DNA of 64,000 bases from Simiduia sp. 21SJ11W-1 (GTDB lineage: Bacteria > Pseudomonadota > Gammaproteobacteria > Pseudomonadales > Cellvibrionaceae). Below are positions 11,079-20,535 of the stretch, in pieces. The notes beneath the pieces were generated by a model, which searched no databases, was not told where the DNA came from, and was given only the letters and a program-made list of their open reading frames with translations. The DNA is taken from positions 1,519,501 to 1,583,500 of the forward strand of contig NZ_CP090959.1 in the NCBI RefSeq assembly GCF_024138675.1. The letters run 5' to 3'. The stretch's first letter is position 1. Every line of letters starts with the position of its first letter. Both the position numbers and the translations under genes were made by a program.

Positions 11079-11123
11079 GTGCGGCTACCTGCGTGCGTCT
11101 CGCAGGCAGCCACGCACTTTTTT
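11079..11123 (+). terminator. Rho-independent terminator after the adhesin gene
   Basis: An imperfect GC-rich inverted repeat starts GTGCGGCT and ends AGCCACGCAC, with inner pairing CTGCG/CGCAG. It is followed directly by TTTTTT and lies 20 bases after the adhesin stop codon. Confidence 0.8.
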
Positions 11124-11289
11124 ACGCCAGTGAAAGGTGTTGCAGCTCGGTTACTTTTCGCGTTTTTCCTTGTTTTGTCGCCGTTATAGTTACCAGCGCC
11201 CTAAGTTTTTTGCAGGCCGATGTGTGTTTATGGCAGTATTTTGGGCAAGCCTTCAACACCCATCAAACCCCACTGCCTAGGACTTACAA

Positions 11290-12135
11290 ATGCGAGCCAG
11301 AAAAGCCTACTTCACATCAAGCCTTGTATTGTTAATGGCCGCCCTTATTACGGCTGCCACCCAGGCCGCACCAACACTCCAGGATTTGGGGTTGAAGGCA
11401 AGTTACATTCAGGGGGCGGTAGTTCGTGGCCAGGCGCCAGAAGGGTTTGAGGTGTCGGTTAATGGCAAGGTTTTGCGCAAAGGGCCACAGGGCGAGTTTG
11501 TATTTGGTTTGGGGCGCGATGCCACTGATGTAGTGCTTGCGGTACAGGGGGCCAATCAGCCTTTAGCTGTGCTACCGCTCGCCATTGAAAGCCGTACCTA
11601 CAATATTCAGCGTGTAGATGGTGTGCCGGCCAAAACTGTTACGCCGCCCAAAGCGCAGCTAGAGCGTATTCACAAGGAGTCTGCTTTGGCCCGCGCCGCA
11701 CGTGATGTTGATAGCCAGCTCACAGATTTCAGCCAAGCTTTTCAGTGGCCGTTAACCGGCCGTATTACCGGTGTGTATGGCAGCCAGCGGGTATACAACG
11801 GCGTGCCCAAAAATCCGCACTTCGGTGTTGATGTGGCAAGGCCCACGGGCACTGTTGTGGTGGCGCCCGTTGGGGGCAATGTGCGGCTGGCCTATGATGA
11901 TATGTTCTTTTCCGGTGGTACGCTGATTGTCGACCACGGCCACGGGCTTACGTCTACGTTTATCCACCTGTCGGAAATCCTGGTGGAAGAGGGTCAGCGC
12001 GTGGAGCAGGGCGACCCGATTGCCAAGGTAGGAGCAACGGGCAGGGCCACTGGCCCGCACCTGGACTGGCGCATGAACTGGTTTGACGAACGCGTAGATC
12101 CGCAAACCCTGGTAGGCCCAATGCCGGGCCAATAA
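11290..12135 (+). CDS. M23 family (LytM-like) metallopeptidase, exported
   Basis: 281 residues. The N-terminus is a signal peptide ([20 protein letters not shown], cleavage probably after TQAA). A middle domain precedes a C-terminal LytM/peptidase M23 domain (about 155-275). Zinc-site signatures are visible: HFGVDVA (His and Asp ligands), [12 protein letters not shown], and [10 protein letters not shown] where canonical enzymes have GPHLHFE. The change of HxH to HxD is, as I recall, common in a gammaproteobacterial subgroup, but it alters a ligand position. Likely role: peptidoglycan endopeptidase or amidase activator in the periplasm. AGGA precedes the ATG. It stands alone between the adhesin and the Trm112-like gene. 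Confidence 0.88.
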   Translation: MRARKAYFTSSLVLLMAALITAATQAAPTLQDLGLKASYIQGAVVRGQAPEGFEVSVNGKVLRKGPQGEFVFGLGRDATDVVLAVQGANQPLAVLPLAIESRTYNIQRVDGVPAKTVTPPKAQLERIHKESALARAARDVDSQLTDFSQAFQWPLTGRITGVYGSQRVYNGVPKNPHFGVDVARPTGTVVVAPVGGNVRLAYDDMFFSGGTLIVDHGHGLTSTFIHLSEILVEEGQRVEQGDPIAKVGATGRATGPHLDWRMNWFDERVDPQTLVGPMPGQ

Positions 12136-12226
12136 TCGCCCGCAAGCCTACAATTCCCCGCTCATCCCAAGACAGCCGGCGCTCGGCGTTGTACTATATC
12201 GCCCCTTTGCCCCGCTAGGAATTGGT

Positions 12227-12421
12227 ATGATTGATCAAAAATTGCTCAGTATTTTGGTGTGCCCCGTTAGCAAGGCGCCGCTCGAGTATATGCCTGAACA
12301 GCAAGAGTTGGTGTGTTGGGCGAGCGGTTTGGCCTATCCCATTCGCGATGATATTCCCGTGATGCTGGAAACCGAAGCGCGCACCCTTACCCAAGAAGAA
12401 AAAGACGCACACGCCCGCTAA
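12227..12421 (+). CDS. Trm112-like (YcaR/UPF0434) small protein
   Basis: 64 residues matching the Trm112p-like family: start [16 protein letters not shown], central [20 protein letters not shown]. Family members are small zinc-ribbon-like proteins; in eukaryotes and archaea Trm112 activates methyltransferases, while the bacterial role is not settled. Only one Cys-Pro pair (CPVSK) and a second Cys (LVCW) remain, so a complete four-Cys zinc site is absent, as in many bacterial members. It is 20 bases upstream of the HIT gene and probably co-transcribed. In many gammaproteobacteria this gene lies with lpxK-kdsB, which is not the case here. Confidence 0.88.
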   Translation: MIDQKLLSILVCPVSKAPLEYMPEQQELVCWASGLAYPIRDDIPVMLETEARTLTQEEKDAHAR

Positions 12422-12441
12422 TAACCCCAGGACCCTTGGCC

Positions 12442-12792
12442 ATGAGCGAAGACACCATCTTCAGCAAAATTATCCGCGGTGACATACCCACAGACTTCGT
12501 GTACCAGGATGACCACTGTATTTGCATTAAAGACATCAGCCCACAGGCGCCAGTGCACCTTTTGGTGATTCCGCGCAAACCAATTCCTCGCTTGGTTGAT
12601 GCAACAGCCGAAGATCAAGCGCTGCTTGGCCACCTGATGGTAAAGGCCGGTGAAATTGCCCGTGGGGCAGGCTGTGGCGAGGCCTTTCGCTTAGTTGTAA
12701 ATAACGGCGAACAAGCAGGGCAAACAGTGTTTCATCTGCATCTGCATATACTCGGCAATAAAGAATATTCGGAATCTGGGCTGGGCATGTAG
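12442..12792 (+). CDS. HIT family nucleotide-binding hydrolase (HinT-like)
   Basis: 116 residues. The C-terminal histidine triad is clear: VFHLHLHILG. The N-terminal part (SEDTIFSKIIRGDIPTDFVY) is typical of HinT/protein kinase C inhibitor-like purine nucleoside phosphoramidases, which hydrolyse adenosine 5'-phosphoramidates. A TTG codon two codons upstream could extend it, but the ATG has AGGA at a 9-base spacing and matches the usual family start. It lies between the Trm112-like gene and alaS, all in one direction. Confidence 0.93.
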   Translation: MSEDTIFSKIIRGDIPTDFVYQDDHCICIKDISPQAPVHLLVIPRKPIPRLVDATAEDQALLGHLMVKAGEIARGAGCGEAFRLVVNNGEQAGQTVFHLHLHILGNKEYSESGLGM

Positions 12793-12846
12793 CCTGCCAA
12801 CATACATTCACGTGCAACGCACAACCAAGAGAATCGGAAGTTGATT

Positions 12847-15477
12847 ATGAAAAGCGCTGAAATTCGCGACGCCTTTCTGAAGTTTTTTGAGTCTAAAGGG
12901 CACACCATTGTACCGTCTGGCTCATTGATTCCCGGCAATGATCCCACCTTGCTGTTTACCAATGCGGGCATGGTGCCATTTAAAGATGTTTTTCTTGGCG
13001 ATGAAAAGCGCCCCTATAGCCGCGCGGTAAGTTCTCAACGTTGCGTGCGCGCCGGTGGTAAGCACAACGACCTTGAAAACGTAGGCTACACCGCCCGCCA
13101 CCATACATTTTTTGAAATGCTGGGTAATTTCAGCTTTGGTGATTACTTCAAGCGCGATGCCATTTTATTTGCGTGGGAATTCTTAACCGCAAGCCACAGC
13201 TTGAATATTCCCACTGAAAAACTGTGGGTAACCATCTACGCAGAAGATGATGAAGCCTTCGATATTTGGCATAAAGAAGTGGGCCTGGCGCCCGATCGCA
13301 TCATTCGCATAGGCGATAACAAAGGTGGCAAATACAACTCGGATAACTTCTGGGCAATGGGCGATACTGGCCCTTGTGGCCCCAGCTCTGAAATCTTTTA
13401 CGATCATGGCCCCGATGTAGCAGGCGGTCTGCCCGGCACACCCGAAGAAGATGGCGACCGTTACATCGAGATCTGGAACCTGGTGTTTATGCAGTTTAAT
13501 CGCATGGCCGATGGCACATTGAAAAACCTGCCAAAACCCTCGGTAGATACCGGCATGGGCCTTGAGCGAATTTCTGCTGTTATGCAGCATGTGCATTCCA
13601 ATTACGAAATCGATTTGTTCCAGGCGCTTTTGAAGGCTGCGGCCGAAGTTACCGGGTGTGATGATATCGCCAACCAATCGCTGCGCGTGATTGCCGACCA
13701 CATTCGATCTTGCGCCTTTTTGATCATTGACGGTGTATTACCCTCCAATGAGGGCCGTGGCTATGTTTTGCGCCGCATCATGCGCCGCGCAATTCGCCAC
13801 GGCAACAAGCTTGGCCAGCAGCAACCGTTCTTTCACAAACTGGTAAGCGCGCTGGCATCTGAAATGGGTAATGCCTACCCGGAACTCAAAGCCAAAAGCC
13901 CGCAAATTGCCAAGGCAATTTTGGCCGAGGAAGAGCAGTTTGCCAAAACGCTGGATAAAGGCCTGGGTGTACTGGAGGCCGCGCTTGAAAACCTCACAGG
14001 CGCAACCATTGATGGCGAAACCGTATTTACCCTCTACGACACCTACGGCTTTCCCGTGGATCTCACCGCAGATATCGCCCGTGAACGCGGTTTGCAATTA
14101 GATATGGCAGGCTATGAGTCGGCGATGGAGGCGCAGCGTCAGCGCGCGCGCGCCGCCGGCAGTTTTAAAGTGGATTACTCGGCTAGCCTGCAGTTGGAAG
14201 GGCAAACCCAATTTACCGGTTACGGTGCATTGGCAGGTAGCGGTAAAGTGGTTGCGCTTTTGAAAGGTGGTGAAAGCGTTACCGAATTGAAAGCCGGCGA
14301 TGAGGCCGTGATAGTGCTTGAGCAAACACCGTTTTACGCGGAATCTGGTGGTCAGGTTGGCGACACCGGCAAGTTGCGCGCCAACGGCGTAGTGTTTGAA
14401 GTGACAGATTGCACCAAGCAGGGTGGCCACCATTTACACATTGGCCAGCTAGTGCAAGGCCAGGTAAAAGTAGGCGATAGCGTAACCGGTGAAGTGGATG
14501 CCGAAATTCGCCAGGCCACCGCACTGAACCACTCTGCCACCCACCTGTTGCACGCCGCGTTGCGTAAAATTCTGGGCGAGCATGTCACCCAGAAAGGCTC
14601 ATTGGTAGATGCAGAGCGCATGCGCTTCGATTTCAGCCACCCAGAGGCGGTAAAGCCTGCGCAATTGAAGGCCATTGAGCAATTAGTGAATGCGCAAGTT
14701 CGCTTGAATTCAGAAGTGAAAACCGATGTCTGCGATATGGAAGCGGCAAAAACCAAGGGCGCGCTTGCGTTATTTGGTGAAAAATATGGCGACAGTGTGC
14801 GCGTGCTTACCATGGGCGAGGGCTTTTCTGTTGAGCTCTGTGGTGGTACCCACGTCAACCGTACCGGCGAGATCGGTTTGTTCCGTATTGTGGCAGAAAC
14901 GGGTATCGCCTCGGGTGTGCGTCGCATTGAAGCGGTAACGGGCGCTGCGGCGCTGGCACAGGTAGAGCATCAAACAGACCTCATTGTGAATTTGGCAAGC
15001 CTGCTTAAAACCGGTGCAGATCAAGTTCAGGAAAAGGCCGAGCAATTACTGCAAAGCCACAAAACCCTTGAGAAAGAGTTGGCCACTGCAAAAGCAAAGC
15101 TTGCCTCTTTGGCGAGCGGCGATTTGGTGTCCAAGGCAGTTGAGGTGCAGGGCATTAAGGTGTTGGCGGTACAGCTGGAAGGCGTAGACAGCAAATCCCT
15201 GCGCGATACCGCAGATCAGTTGAAAAACAAGTTAGGCACTGCGGCGGTATTGTTAGCCGCCGTTGATGGCGACAAGGTGGCTCTGGTGGCCAGCGTGACC
15301 AAAGATGCCACGGCCAAAATCAAGGCCGGTGACATCATGCGTCATGCGGCAGGAAAGCTTGGCGGCAAGGGTGGCGGCAGGCCCGATATGGCCCAAGGCG
15401 GCGGCACCGATGTGGCTGCGCTGCCAGATATGCTGGCCGGTATGCCGGATTGGATAGCCCAGCAAATGGGTAGCTAG
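12847..15477 (+). CDS. alaS: Alanyl-tRNA synthetase
   Basis: 876 residues, full length for AlaRS. A class II catalytic core starts [19 protein letters not shown], with [19 protein letters not shown] and [18 protein letters not shown]. The editing domain carries [12 protein letters not shown] and the CGGTHV zinc motif. The C-terminal DHHA1 region ends [15 protein letters not shown]. It charges tRNA-Ala and clears mischarged Ser/Gly. The ATG is preferred over the TTG two codons upstream because GGAAG lies 6 bases before it. A tRNA-Ala gene is also in this window. Confidence 0.98.
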   Translation: MKSAEIRDAFLKFFESKGHTIVPSGSLIPGNDPTLLFTNAGMVPFKDVFLGDEKRPYSRAVSSQRCVRAGGKHNDLENVGYTARHHTFFEMLGNFSFGDYFKRDAILFAWEFLTASHSLNIPTEKLWVTIYAEDDEAFDIWHKEVGLAPDRIIRIGDNKGGKYNSDNFWAMGDTGPCGPSSEIFYDHGPDVAGGLPGTPEEDGDRYIEIWNLVFMQFNRMADGTLKNLPKPSVDTGMGLERISAVMQHVHSNYEIDLFQALLKAAAEVTGCDDIANQSLRVIADHIRSCAFLIIDGVLPSNEGRGYVLRRIMRRAIRHGNKLGQQQPFFHKLVSALASEMGNAYPELKAKSPQIAKAILAEEEQFAKTLDKGLGVLEAALENLTGATIDGETVFTLYDTYGFPVDLTADIARERGLQLDMAGYESAMEAQRQRARAAGSFKVDYSASLQLEGQTQFTGYGALAGSGKVVALLKGGESVTELKAGDEAVIVLEQTPFYAESGGQVGDTGKLRANGVVFEVTDCTKQGGHHLHIGQLVQGQVKVGDSVTGEVDAEIRQATALNHSATHLLHAALRKILGEHVTQKGSLVDAERMRFDFSHPEAVKPAQLKAIEQLVNAQVRLNSEVKTDVCDMEAAKTKGALALFGEKYGDSVRVLTMGEGFSVELCGGTHVNRTGEIGLFRIVAETGIASGVRRIEAVTGAAALAQVEHQTDLIVNLASLLKTGADQVQEKAEQLLQSHKTLEKELATAKAKLASLASGDLVSKAVEVQGIKVLAVQLEGVDSKSLRDTADQLKNKLGTAAVLLAAVDGDKVALVASVTKDATAKIKAGDIMRHAAGKLGGKGGGRPDMAQGGGTDVAALPDMLAGMPDWIAQQMGS

Positions 15478-15506
15478 GGCAATATTTCTTAGTTTTTAAG
15501 GGTTTT

Positions 15507-15553
15507 GCGCAACTAAATATTAACATTTTGTGCCTTTTGTGCTTAAGTTGCGC
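15507..15553. other. Inverted repeat in the alaS-lysC gap
   Basis: GCGCAACT and its perfect complement AGTTGCGC are separated by 31 AT-rich bases in the 132-bp gap before lysC. It could form a leader hairpin or be an operator. No poly-T tract follows, and no lysine riboswitch was recognised. Confidence 0.3.
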
Positions 15554-15609
15554 GTCCCGTTTGGCGGGTCATTAATTATCCATATTCAGGAATAGAGGAA
15601 GGCTTCTAC

Positions 15610-16848
15610 ATGAGCCTGTTGGTACAGAAATACGGCGGTACTTCGGTAGGTAGCGTTGAGCGCATCGAAGCGGTGGCCGAGAAAGTTGGCAAGTTCCGCG
15701 ATCAAGGGCACGACATGGTAGTAGTAGTGTCTGCCATGAGTGGCGAAACCAATCGGTTGATCGATCTTGCCCAGCAAATTCAGGAGCGCCCGGATCCACG
15801 AGAGATGGACGTTTTGGTTTCTACCGGCGAGCAAGTCACCATTGCGCTGCTGTGCATGGCCCTGAAAAAACGTGGCTATGACGCGCGCTCTTACACCGGT
15901 GGCCAGGTGCGCATTGTGACAGACGATGCCCATAATAAAGCGCGCATACAACAAATCGACGACGCTCGCATTCGCGAAGATTTAAGCGCCGGGCGCGTGG
16001 TTGTGGTTGCCGGTTTTCAAGGCGTAGATGATCAGGGCAATATCACAACGCTGGGGCGTGGCGGCTCGGATACCACCGGTGTTGCATTGGCGGCGGCGTT
16101 AAAAGCCGATGAGTGCCAGATTTATACGGATGTAGACGGTGTTTACACAACCGACCCGCGGGTGGTTTCTTCCGCCCGCCGCTTAAACCAGATTACCTTT
16201 GAAGAAATGCTGGAAATGGCAAGCCTGGGCTCCAAGGTTTTGCAAATCCGGGCTGTAGAGTTTGCGGGCAAATACAATGTACCGCTGCGCGTTTTACACA
16301 GCTTTCAGGATGGCCCCGGCACATTGATTACCCTCGATGAGGAACTAGACACCATGGAACAACCCGTAGTATCAGGCATTGCCTTTAACCGCGACGAAGC
16401 AAAAGTGACCTTGGCCGGCGTGCCCGATCTTCCCGGTGTTGCCTCACGTATTTTGGCGCCAGTGGGCGATGCGAATATTGAGGTAGACGTTATTGTTCAA
16501 AACGTATCCTCGGATAAAACCACCGATTTAACCTTTACCGTGCACAAAAACGACATGGAAAAGGCCCGCGGTGTGCTTGAGACGGTTGCCAAGGAAATTG
16601 GCGCCCGCGAGGTTATTTGCGATAGCCATGTGGCCAAGGTATCGCTGGTGGGTGTGGGTATGCGCTCCCATGCCGGTGTGGCAGCTACCATGTTTAAGGC
16701 CTTGGCAGAAGACAATATCAACATCCAGATGATCACCACCTCTGAAATCAAAATTTCTGTGATCATCGATGAAAAATACCTTGAACTCGCGGTGCGGGCA
16801 CTGCATGCTGCCTTCGAAATGGACAAAGCGCCCCAAGAGTTGAAGTAG
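15610..16848 (+). CDS. lysC: Aspartate kinase
   Basis: 412 residues. An N-terminal amino-acid kinase domain begins LVQKYGGTSVGSVERI, with GFQGVDDQGNITTLGRGGSD and the YTDVDGVYTTDPR segment. Two ACT domains follow (about 265-410; LAGVPDLPGVASRILAPVGD). This is the monofunctional, ACT-regulated form that starts the aspartate pathway to Lys, Met, Thr and diaminopimelate; lysine and threonine feedback is expected for this type. AGAGGAAGG precedes the ATG. The order alaS-lysC-csrA-tRNA-Ser is the same as in pseudomonads. Confidence 0.97.
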   Translation: MSLLVQKYGGTSVGSVERIEAVAEKVGKFRDQGHDMVVVVSAMSGETNRLIDLAQQIQERPDPREMDVLVSTGEQVTIALLCMALKKRGYDARSYTGGQVRIVTDDAHNKARIQQIDDARIREDLSAGRVVVVAGFQGVDDQGNITTLGRGGSDTTGVALAAALKADECQIYTDVDGVYTTDPRVVSSARRLNQITFEEMLEMASLGSKVLQIRAVEFAGKYNVPLRVLHSFQDGPGTLITLDEELDTMEQPVVSGIAFNRDEAKVTLAGVPDLPGVASRILAPVGDANIEVDVIVQNVSSDKTTDLTFTVHKNDMEKARGVLETVAKEIGAREVICDSHVAKVSLVGVGMRSHAGVAATMFKALAEDNINIQMITTSEIKISVIIDEKYLELAVRALHAAFEMDKAPQELK

Positions 16849-17075
16849 CCATCAATAGTGCTTGGGGTAATTGGGGTTTGCATCGTCTAACCCCTTCTTT
16901 AACCCCATATTGACTGGTTTGTTTTCTTTTTTGCAGAACTTGGGCTTTACTTAAGGGGCTGCTCGCTGGGCAGGCTAAGGCAGAACAGGAAGTGGGTTAG
17001 TGACAACCAACAGCGGCAAAACCCCATACTTTTGTGGTACCGTTGTGCAACAGGATGATTTTAAGGAGAATCGTG

Positions 17076-17258
17076 ATGTTGATTTTGACACGTCGCATAG
17101 GTGAAACGCTTATGGTAGGCGACGAAGTAACTGTCACAGTACTTGGTGTCAAAGGTAACCAAGTTCGCATTGGTGTTAATGCACCAAAAGAGGTGGCAGT
17201 TCACCGTGAAGAAATTTATCAGCGCATCCAGCGAGAAAAGCAGGACAACGACGAGTAA
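17076..17258 (+). CDS. csrA: Carbon storage regulator (RNA-binding)
   Basis: 60 residues: [20 protein letters not shown], then [20 protein letters not shown], the conserved CsrA/RsmA fold. It is a dimeric post-transcriptional regulator that binds GGA motifs in 5' leaders and is titrated by CsrB/RsmZ-type RNAs. The start is the ATG before TTGATTTTG, with AAGGAG 8 bases upstream. An in-frame extension to 17034 is not homologous and is rejected. About 225 bases of leader separate it from lysC. Confidence 0.98.
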   Translation: MLILTRRIGETLMVGDEVTVTVLGVKGNQVRIGVNAPKEVAVHREEIYQRIQREKQDNDE

Positions 17259-17274
17259 CCCTGCCCGATTGCAT

Positions 17275-17305
17275 CACAAACGGCGGCCCATGGCCGCCGT
17301 TTGTG
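17275..17305 (+). terminator. Strong hairpin after csrA
   Basis: A perfect 14-bp stem (CACAAACGGCGGCC with its complement) has a 3-base CAT loop, 16 bases after the csrA stop. No T-run follows, so it may stabilise the 3' end or pause transcription rather than act as a classical intrinsic terminator. Confidence 0.6.
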
Positions 17306-17362
17306 TATCTGGGTGGTTAAAAATTGGCCTGTATTTTAAGGCAGAAAAACGCACATAACTCT

Positions 17363-17389
17363 TTGATTTATTAATAGATGTGGTATTAT
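17363..17389 (+). promoter_or_regulatory. Probable sigma-70 promoter of tRNA-Ser
   Basis: TTGATT and TATTAT are 15 bases apart (or TTTGAT with 16). They are followed by a GC-rich discriminator GCCGCACC, 12 bases before the mature tRNA, as usual for stringently controlled tRNA promoters. Confidence 0.6.
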
Positions 17390-17401
17390 GCCGCACCTGT
17401 T

Positions 17402-17676
<275 letters not shown>

Positions 17677-17858
17677 TTACAAATAAAAAAGCCCCGCTCG
17701 AAAGAGTGGGGCTTTTTTGTTTGTGCGGGGTAGCGGGTGGGTGAGCCCCCCTGGGTTCGACCCCAATTGCGTTTTGTGCAATTGGGGGACGCTGGAGCTG
17801 CGCGACGGCGCCCCGCAGGGGTGGGGCGTATGCCCCATCAATCCCCCCCTCTCCGCCA
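17677..17858 (+). repeat. tRNA-Ser-associated structured repeat, unit 2
   Basis: 182 nt, nearly identical to unit 1, with only a few substitutions and small indels. It keeps the H1 terminator, GGTTC box, H2, H3 and H4, and ends in a copy of the tRNA 3' end whose C-run length matches the real tRNA exactly. Confidence 0.85.
17685..17718 (+). terminator. Intrinsic terminator (H1, unit 2)
   Basis: Same hairpin and GAAA tetraloop as in unit 1, repeated 184 bases downstream after the second tRNA 3' end copy. Confidence 0.85.
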
Positions 17859-18031
17859 TTACAAATAAAAAAGCCCCGCTCGTAAGAGTGGGGCTTTTTT
17901 GTTTGTGCGGAGTAGTGGGTGGGTGAGAACCCCCTGGGTTCGACCCCAATTGCGTTTTGTGCAATTGGGGGACGCTGGAGCTGCGCGACGGCGCCCCGCA
18001 GGGGTGGGCGGTTGCCCCATCAACCCCCACC
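17859..18031 (+). repeat. tRNA-Ser-associated repeat, unit 3 (degenerate end)
   Basis: This third copy keeps H1, the GGTTC box, H2 and H3. H4 has decayed to a 4-bp stem (GGGC-GGTT-GCCC) and the tRNA 3' tail is lost (it ends CAACCCCCACC). It is consistent with the terminal partial copy of a tandem array. Confidence 0.75.
17867..17900 (+). terminator. Intrinsic terminator (H1, unit 3)
   Basis: Third copy of the hairpin; the loop reads GTAA instead of GAAA. Confidence 0.85.
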
Positions 18032-18249
18032 TTTCTTATGTAGGCTTGATATTCGGTAGCCAGAGCGGGGCTATTGCGTGGCAGGGGCGGGTTTGAGCCG
18101 CAACCGGCAAATAACCCCGCAGCCGCAAATAGACCCGGTCTACCCCCCATGTTCCCCCAGGCCTTGGCATGCTAGCCTGTGGCCGGGAATTTCTGCGTTA
18201 TAAGCGCTGCAGTTCGTCCCATAGGCAGTCATAAGAAAATGAGGCATCC

Positions 18250-19518
18250 ATGGAAAAGTTTAAAGCTGCGCTAGGCAATGTGGGCGTACAGGTAGTAATC
18301 GCAATGATTATTGGCACCCTAACCGGTGCCATCATGGGGGAGGCTGCATCGGTATTTGCACCGCTTGGGCACCTGTTTATTAACCTGATAAAAATGCTGG
18401 TTATCCCGCTGATAGCCATTGCCATTGTAGCGGGTGCCGCCAATTTGGGGGGCAGTTCGTCGGCCGGGAAACTAGGTTTGGCAACCTTCGGGTTCTTCCT
18501 GGGTACCAGTGCGCTGGCTGTGGCTCTGGCGCTGGCCGCCGGCGAGCTATTTCAGCCGGGCGCCGGTGTTGATTTAAGCAGTGCCCAGAACATGTTCACC
18601 AACGAGTTGGCCGACAAGGGCCATGTGCCGGGTTTTGTTGAAACCATCCTGGGCATGGTGCCGGTGAACGTATTCCAGGCCCTGAATGACGCCAATATCC
18701 TGCAGATTATGGTGTTTTGCCTGTTCTTGGGCGTTGCCATTTCACGCCAGCCGGCGAGCCAGCGCCAGCCGTTAATGGCGGGGCTGGATACCCTGGTTAA
18801 CGCCTTTATCTGGATGATCAACGTAGTGATGTGGCTGGCACCGCTGGGTGTTTTCGGGCTGATGGCAGATGCCGTGGGCACCTTTGGTTTCGCCATGCTG
18901 AATCTCGTGATGAATTTGTTTGTGGTCTACGTGCTGGCCATTCTGATTTTTGGTTTTGTGGTGTACCCGTTGCTGGTAAAGCTGCTGTCTGATCAGTCGC
19001 CCTGGGTATTTTTGTCAAAAATGAAAAAGGCGCAGGCGGTTGCGCTTTCTACATCGTCTTCCATGGCAACACTGCCGGTAACACTTGAGGTGGTAGAAGA
19101 GGAGTTAAAGGTATCCAAGCCAACGGCGGCTTTCGTGCTGCCTTTGGGGGCCACCATTAACATGAGTGGTAATGCCATCTATTACGGCCTGGTCGCCGTG
19201 TTTTTTGCGCAGGTTTTTAACGTAGAGCTGGGTTTACCCGCCTATCTTGCGATTATTTTCACCTCTACCCTGGGTGCGATTGGCCAGGCCGGTGTACCGG
19301 GGCCCTCGTTTTTGGTGGTTGCCGTATTGTTGGCCGCAGGTATTCCCATAGAGGGCTTGCCGTTGCTGTTTGCGCTAGATCGCATATTCGACATGATCCG
19401 TACGGCGCTAAACATCACGGGCGACGCCGCTTGCGCAGTCATTGTGGATCAGGTGGCAGGTGTTGCCGAAGATGTATCACAGGCTGATGGGCCGCTGCAG
19501 GGTGCAGATAAAGCCTAG
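18250..19518 (+). CDS. Dicarboxylate/amino acid:cation symporter (DAACS/SDF family)
   Basis: 422 residues with about eight hydrophobic segments plus re-entrant loops. Family marks: MLVIPLIAIAIVAGAANLG, the serine-rich STSSSMATLPVT hairpin, LPLGATINMSGNAIYYGLVA, and FALDRIFDMIRTALNITGDA. The family includes GltP, DctA and SstT, which import glutamate, aspartate, C4-dicarboxylates or serine/threonine with H+ or Na+; the substrate cannot be read from sequence. It is monocistronic and converges on the PTPS-like gene. Confidence 0.93.
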   Translation: MEKFKAALGNVGVQVVIAMIIGTLTGAIMGEAASVFAPLGHLFINLIKMLVIPLIAIAIVAGAANLGGSSSAGKLGLATFGFFLGTSALAVALALAAGELFQPGAGVDLSSAQNMFTNELADKGHVPGFVETILGMVPVNVFQALNDANILQIMVFCLFLGVAISRQPASQRQPLMAGLDTLVNAFIWMINVVMWLAPLGVFGLMADAVGTFGFAMLNLVMNLFVVYVLAILIFGFVVYPLLVKLLSDQSPWVFLSKMKKAQAVALSTSSSMATLPVTLEVVEEELKVSKPTAAFVLPLGATINMSGNAIYYGLVAVFFAQVFNVELGLPAYLAIIFTSTLGAIGQAGVPGPSFLVVAVLLAAGIPIEGLPLLFALDRIFDMIRTALNITGDAACAVIVDQVAGVAEDVSQADGPLQGADKA

Positions 19519-19533
19519 CGCAATGATCATCAC

Positions 19534-19558
19534 CCTGGCTTGAAGTGTTCAAGCCGGG
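19534..19558. terminator. Hairpin between convergent genes
   Basis: CCTGGCTTGAA pairs with TTCAAGCCGGG (one G-U) around a GTG loop, in the 54-bp gap between the symporter and the PTPS-like gene. There is no clear T-run on either strand. Confidence 0.45.
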
Positions 19559-19572
19559 CTGATGAAGCGCCT

Positions 19573-20421
19573 TTATTGGCGCTTTACACAGGCCTCAACA
19601 ATCGCACCTTTGTTGATACCTTCAAAAGCTTGAACGCGAATGGTATCGCCAGGGGCTTCTGCGGCAAGTGTGTGCGCAATGTGCGTGGCCAGCCATTCTA
19701 CGGTGGTATCTGTATCAAGCATGTAGCAGTGGTTTGCAGGCATATCCAGCTCAAAGGCGCCCTGTTGTGCCCGGTAGGCAAACTTTAGTAAGCCGTTTTC
19801 GTTGGCTACCAAATCCTCCTGGGTGCCCAGGTAAATATCTTGCCAGCGAGTGGCCCAATCTTTTTCTAACGCCGGGTCAGATACACCATTGCGCCAGATG
19901 TGAATGCGCGAACGGTGGCCATGGGCAATGCGCTGGCAGTTGCCGCCGTGCTTTTTAAGGCCATGAGAGTAATGGTAAAAGGCGCTGTTTATAGGCTCTT
20001 CATCGAAGCTGATGCGCAGCTCGGCAATGCTCGCCTCGAATTGGGGTTTCAGTTGCATAACGCACCACTGGGCCACACTTGCTGCGGTAATTTCTGGCGC
20101 GTCTATCAGTACGATAGCCTGCCTGGGGGAGCGGCAGCGCAGGGCTTGCTTGCCATAGCGCCAAACAAGCTCAATGGTGTCGCCATTTTCAAGTAGTTCC
20201 AGGTGCTTAGATTGCGCGGGTACCAGCAGGCAGTGATCTATACGGGTATCCAAAAAGTGGCGCAGGCGCTTTTTAACATTGCCAAAGTCGCACACCATCC
20301 CTTGGGCGTCGAGCGCACCATCAAGCGCTGTATTGGCAAGCCAGGTTTCCCCAAGCATGCCCCGCTCTGGGTGCAGGTAACTAAAATCAACGTTGGTAAG
20401 ATTATCTACAAATAACAGCAT
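19573..20421 (-). CDS. 6-pyruvoyl/6-carboxy-tetrahydropterin synthase-like protein
   Basis: About 282 residues. The N-terminal part has GMVCDFGNVKKRLRHFLDTR then IDHCLL, the Asp/Glu-His segment of the PTPS/QueD fold. The C-terminal part has HYSHGLKKHGGNCQRIAHGH, the zinc-His and Cys segment. This longer, rearranged two-part form is found in gammaproteobacteria and differs from the ~120-residue QueD. Likely a pterin or queuosine-precursor enzyme, not proven. Start is uncertain: I use the ATG giving MLLFVDNLTNVDFSYLHPER, which fits homologs as I recall them; a GTG at 20481 with AGAGG upstream would add 20 residues. Confidence 0.8.
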   Translation of the reverse strand: MLLFVDNLTNVDFSYLHPERGMLGETWLANTALDGALDAQGMVCDFGNVKKRLRHFLDTRIDHCLLVPAQSKHLELLENGDTIELVWRYGKQALRCRSPRQAIVLIDAPEITAASVAQWCVMQLKPQFEASIAELRISFDEEPINSAFYHYSHGLKKHGGNCQRIAHGHRSRIHIWRNGVSDPALEKDWATRWQDIYLGTQEDLVANENGLLKFAYRAQQGAFELDMPANHCYMLDTDTTVEWLATHIAHTLAAEAPGDTIRVQAFEGINKGAIVEACVKRQ

Positions 20422-20535
20422 GTCGCGCACAGGGCTAGAAAATGGGCAGGCATGATACCGCTGCGGGCCTTGTAGCACCACCAGCGAGCACCTCTTTAGG
20501 CTAAACTCAAATGGCTTGATTCGCTAGGGGATGCA

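Noticed and set aside
17034-17075. N-terminal extension of csrA ([14 protein letters not shown])
   Set aside because: CsrA always begins MLILTRR; AAGGAG is correctly spaced for the downstream ATG.
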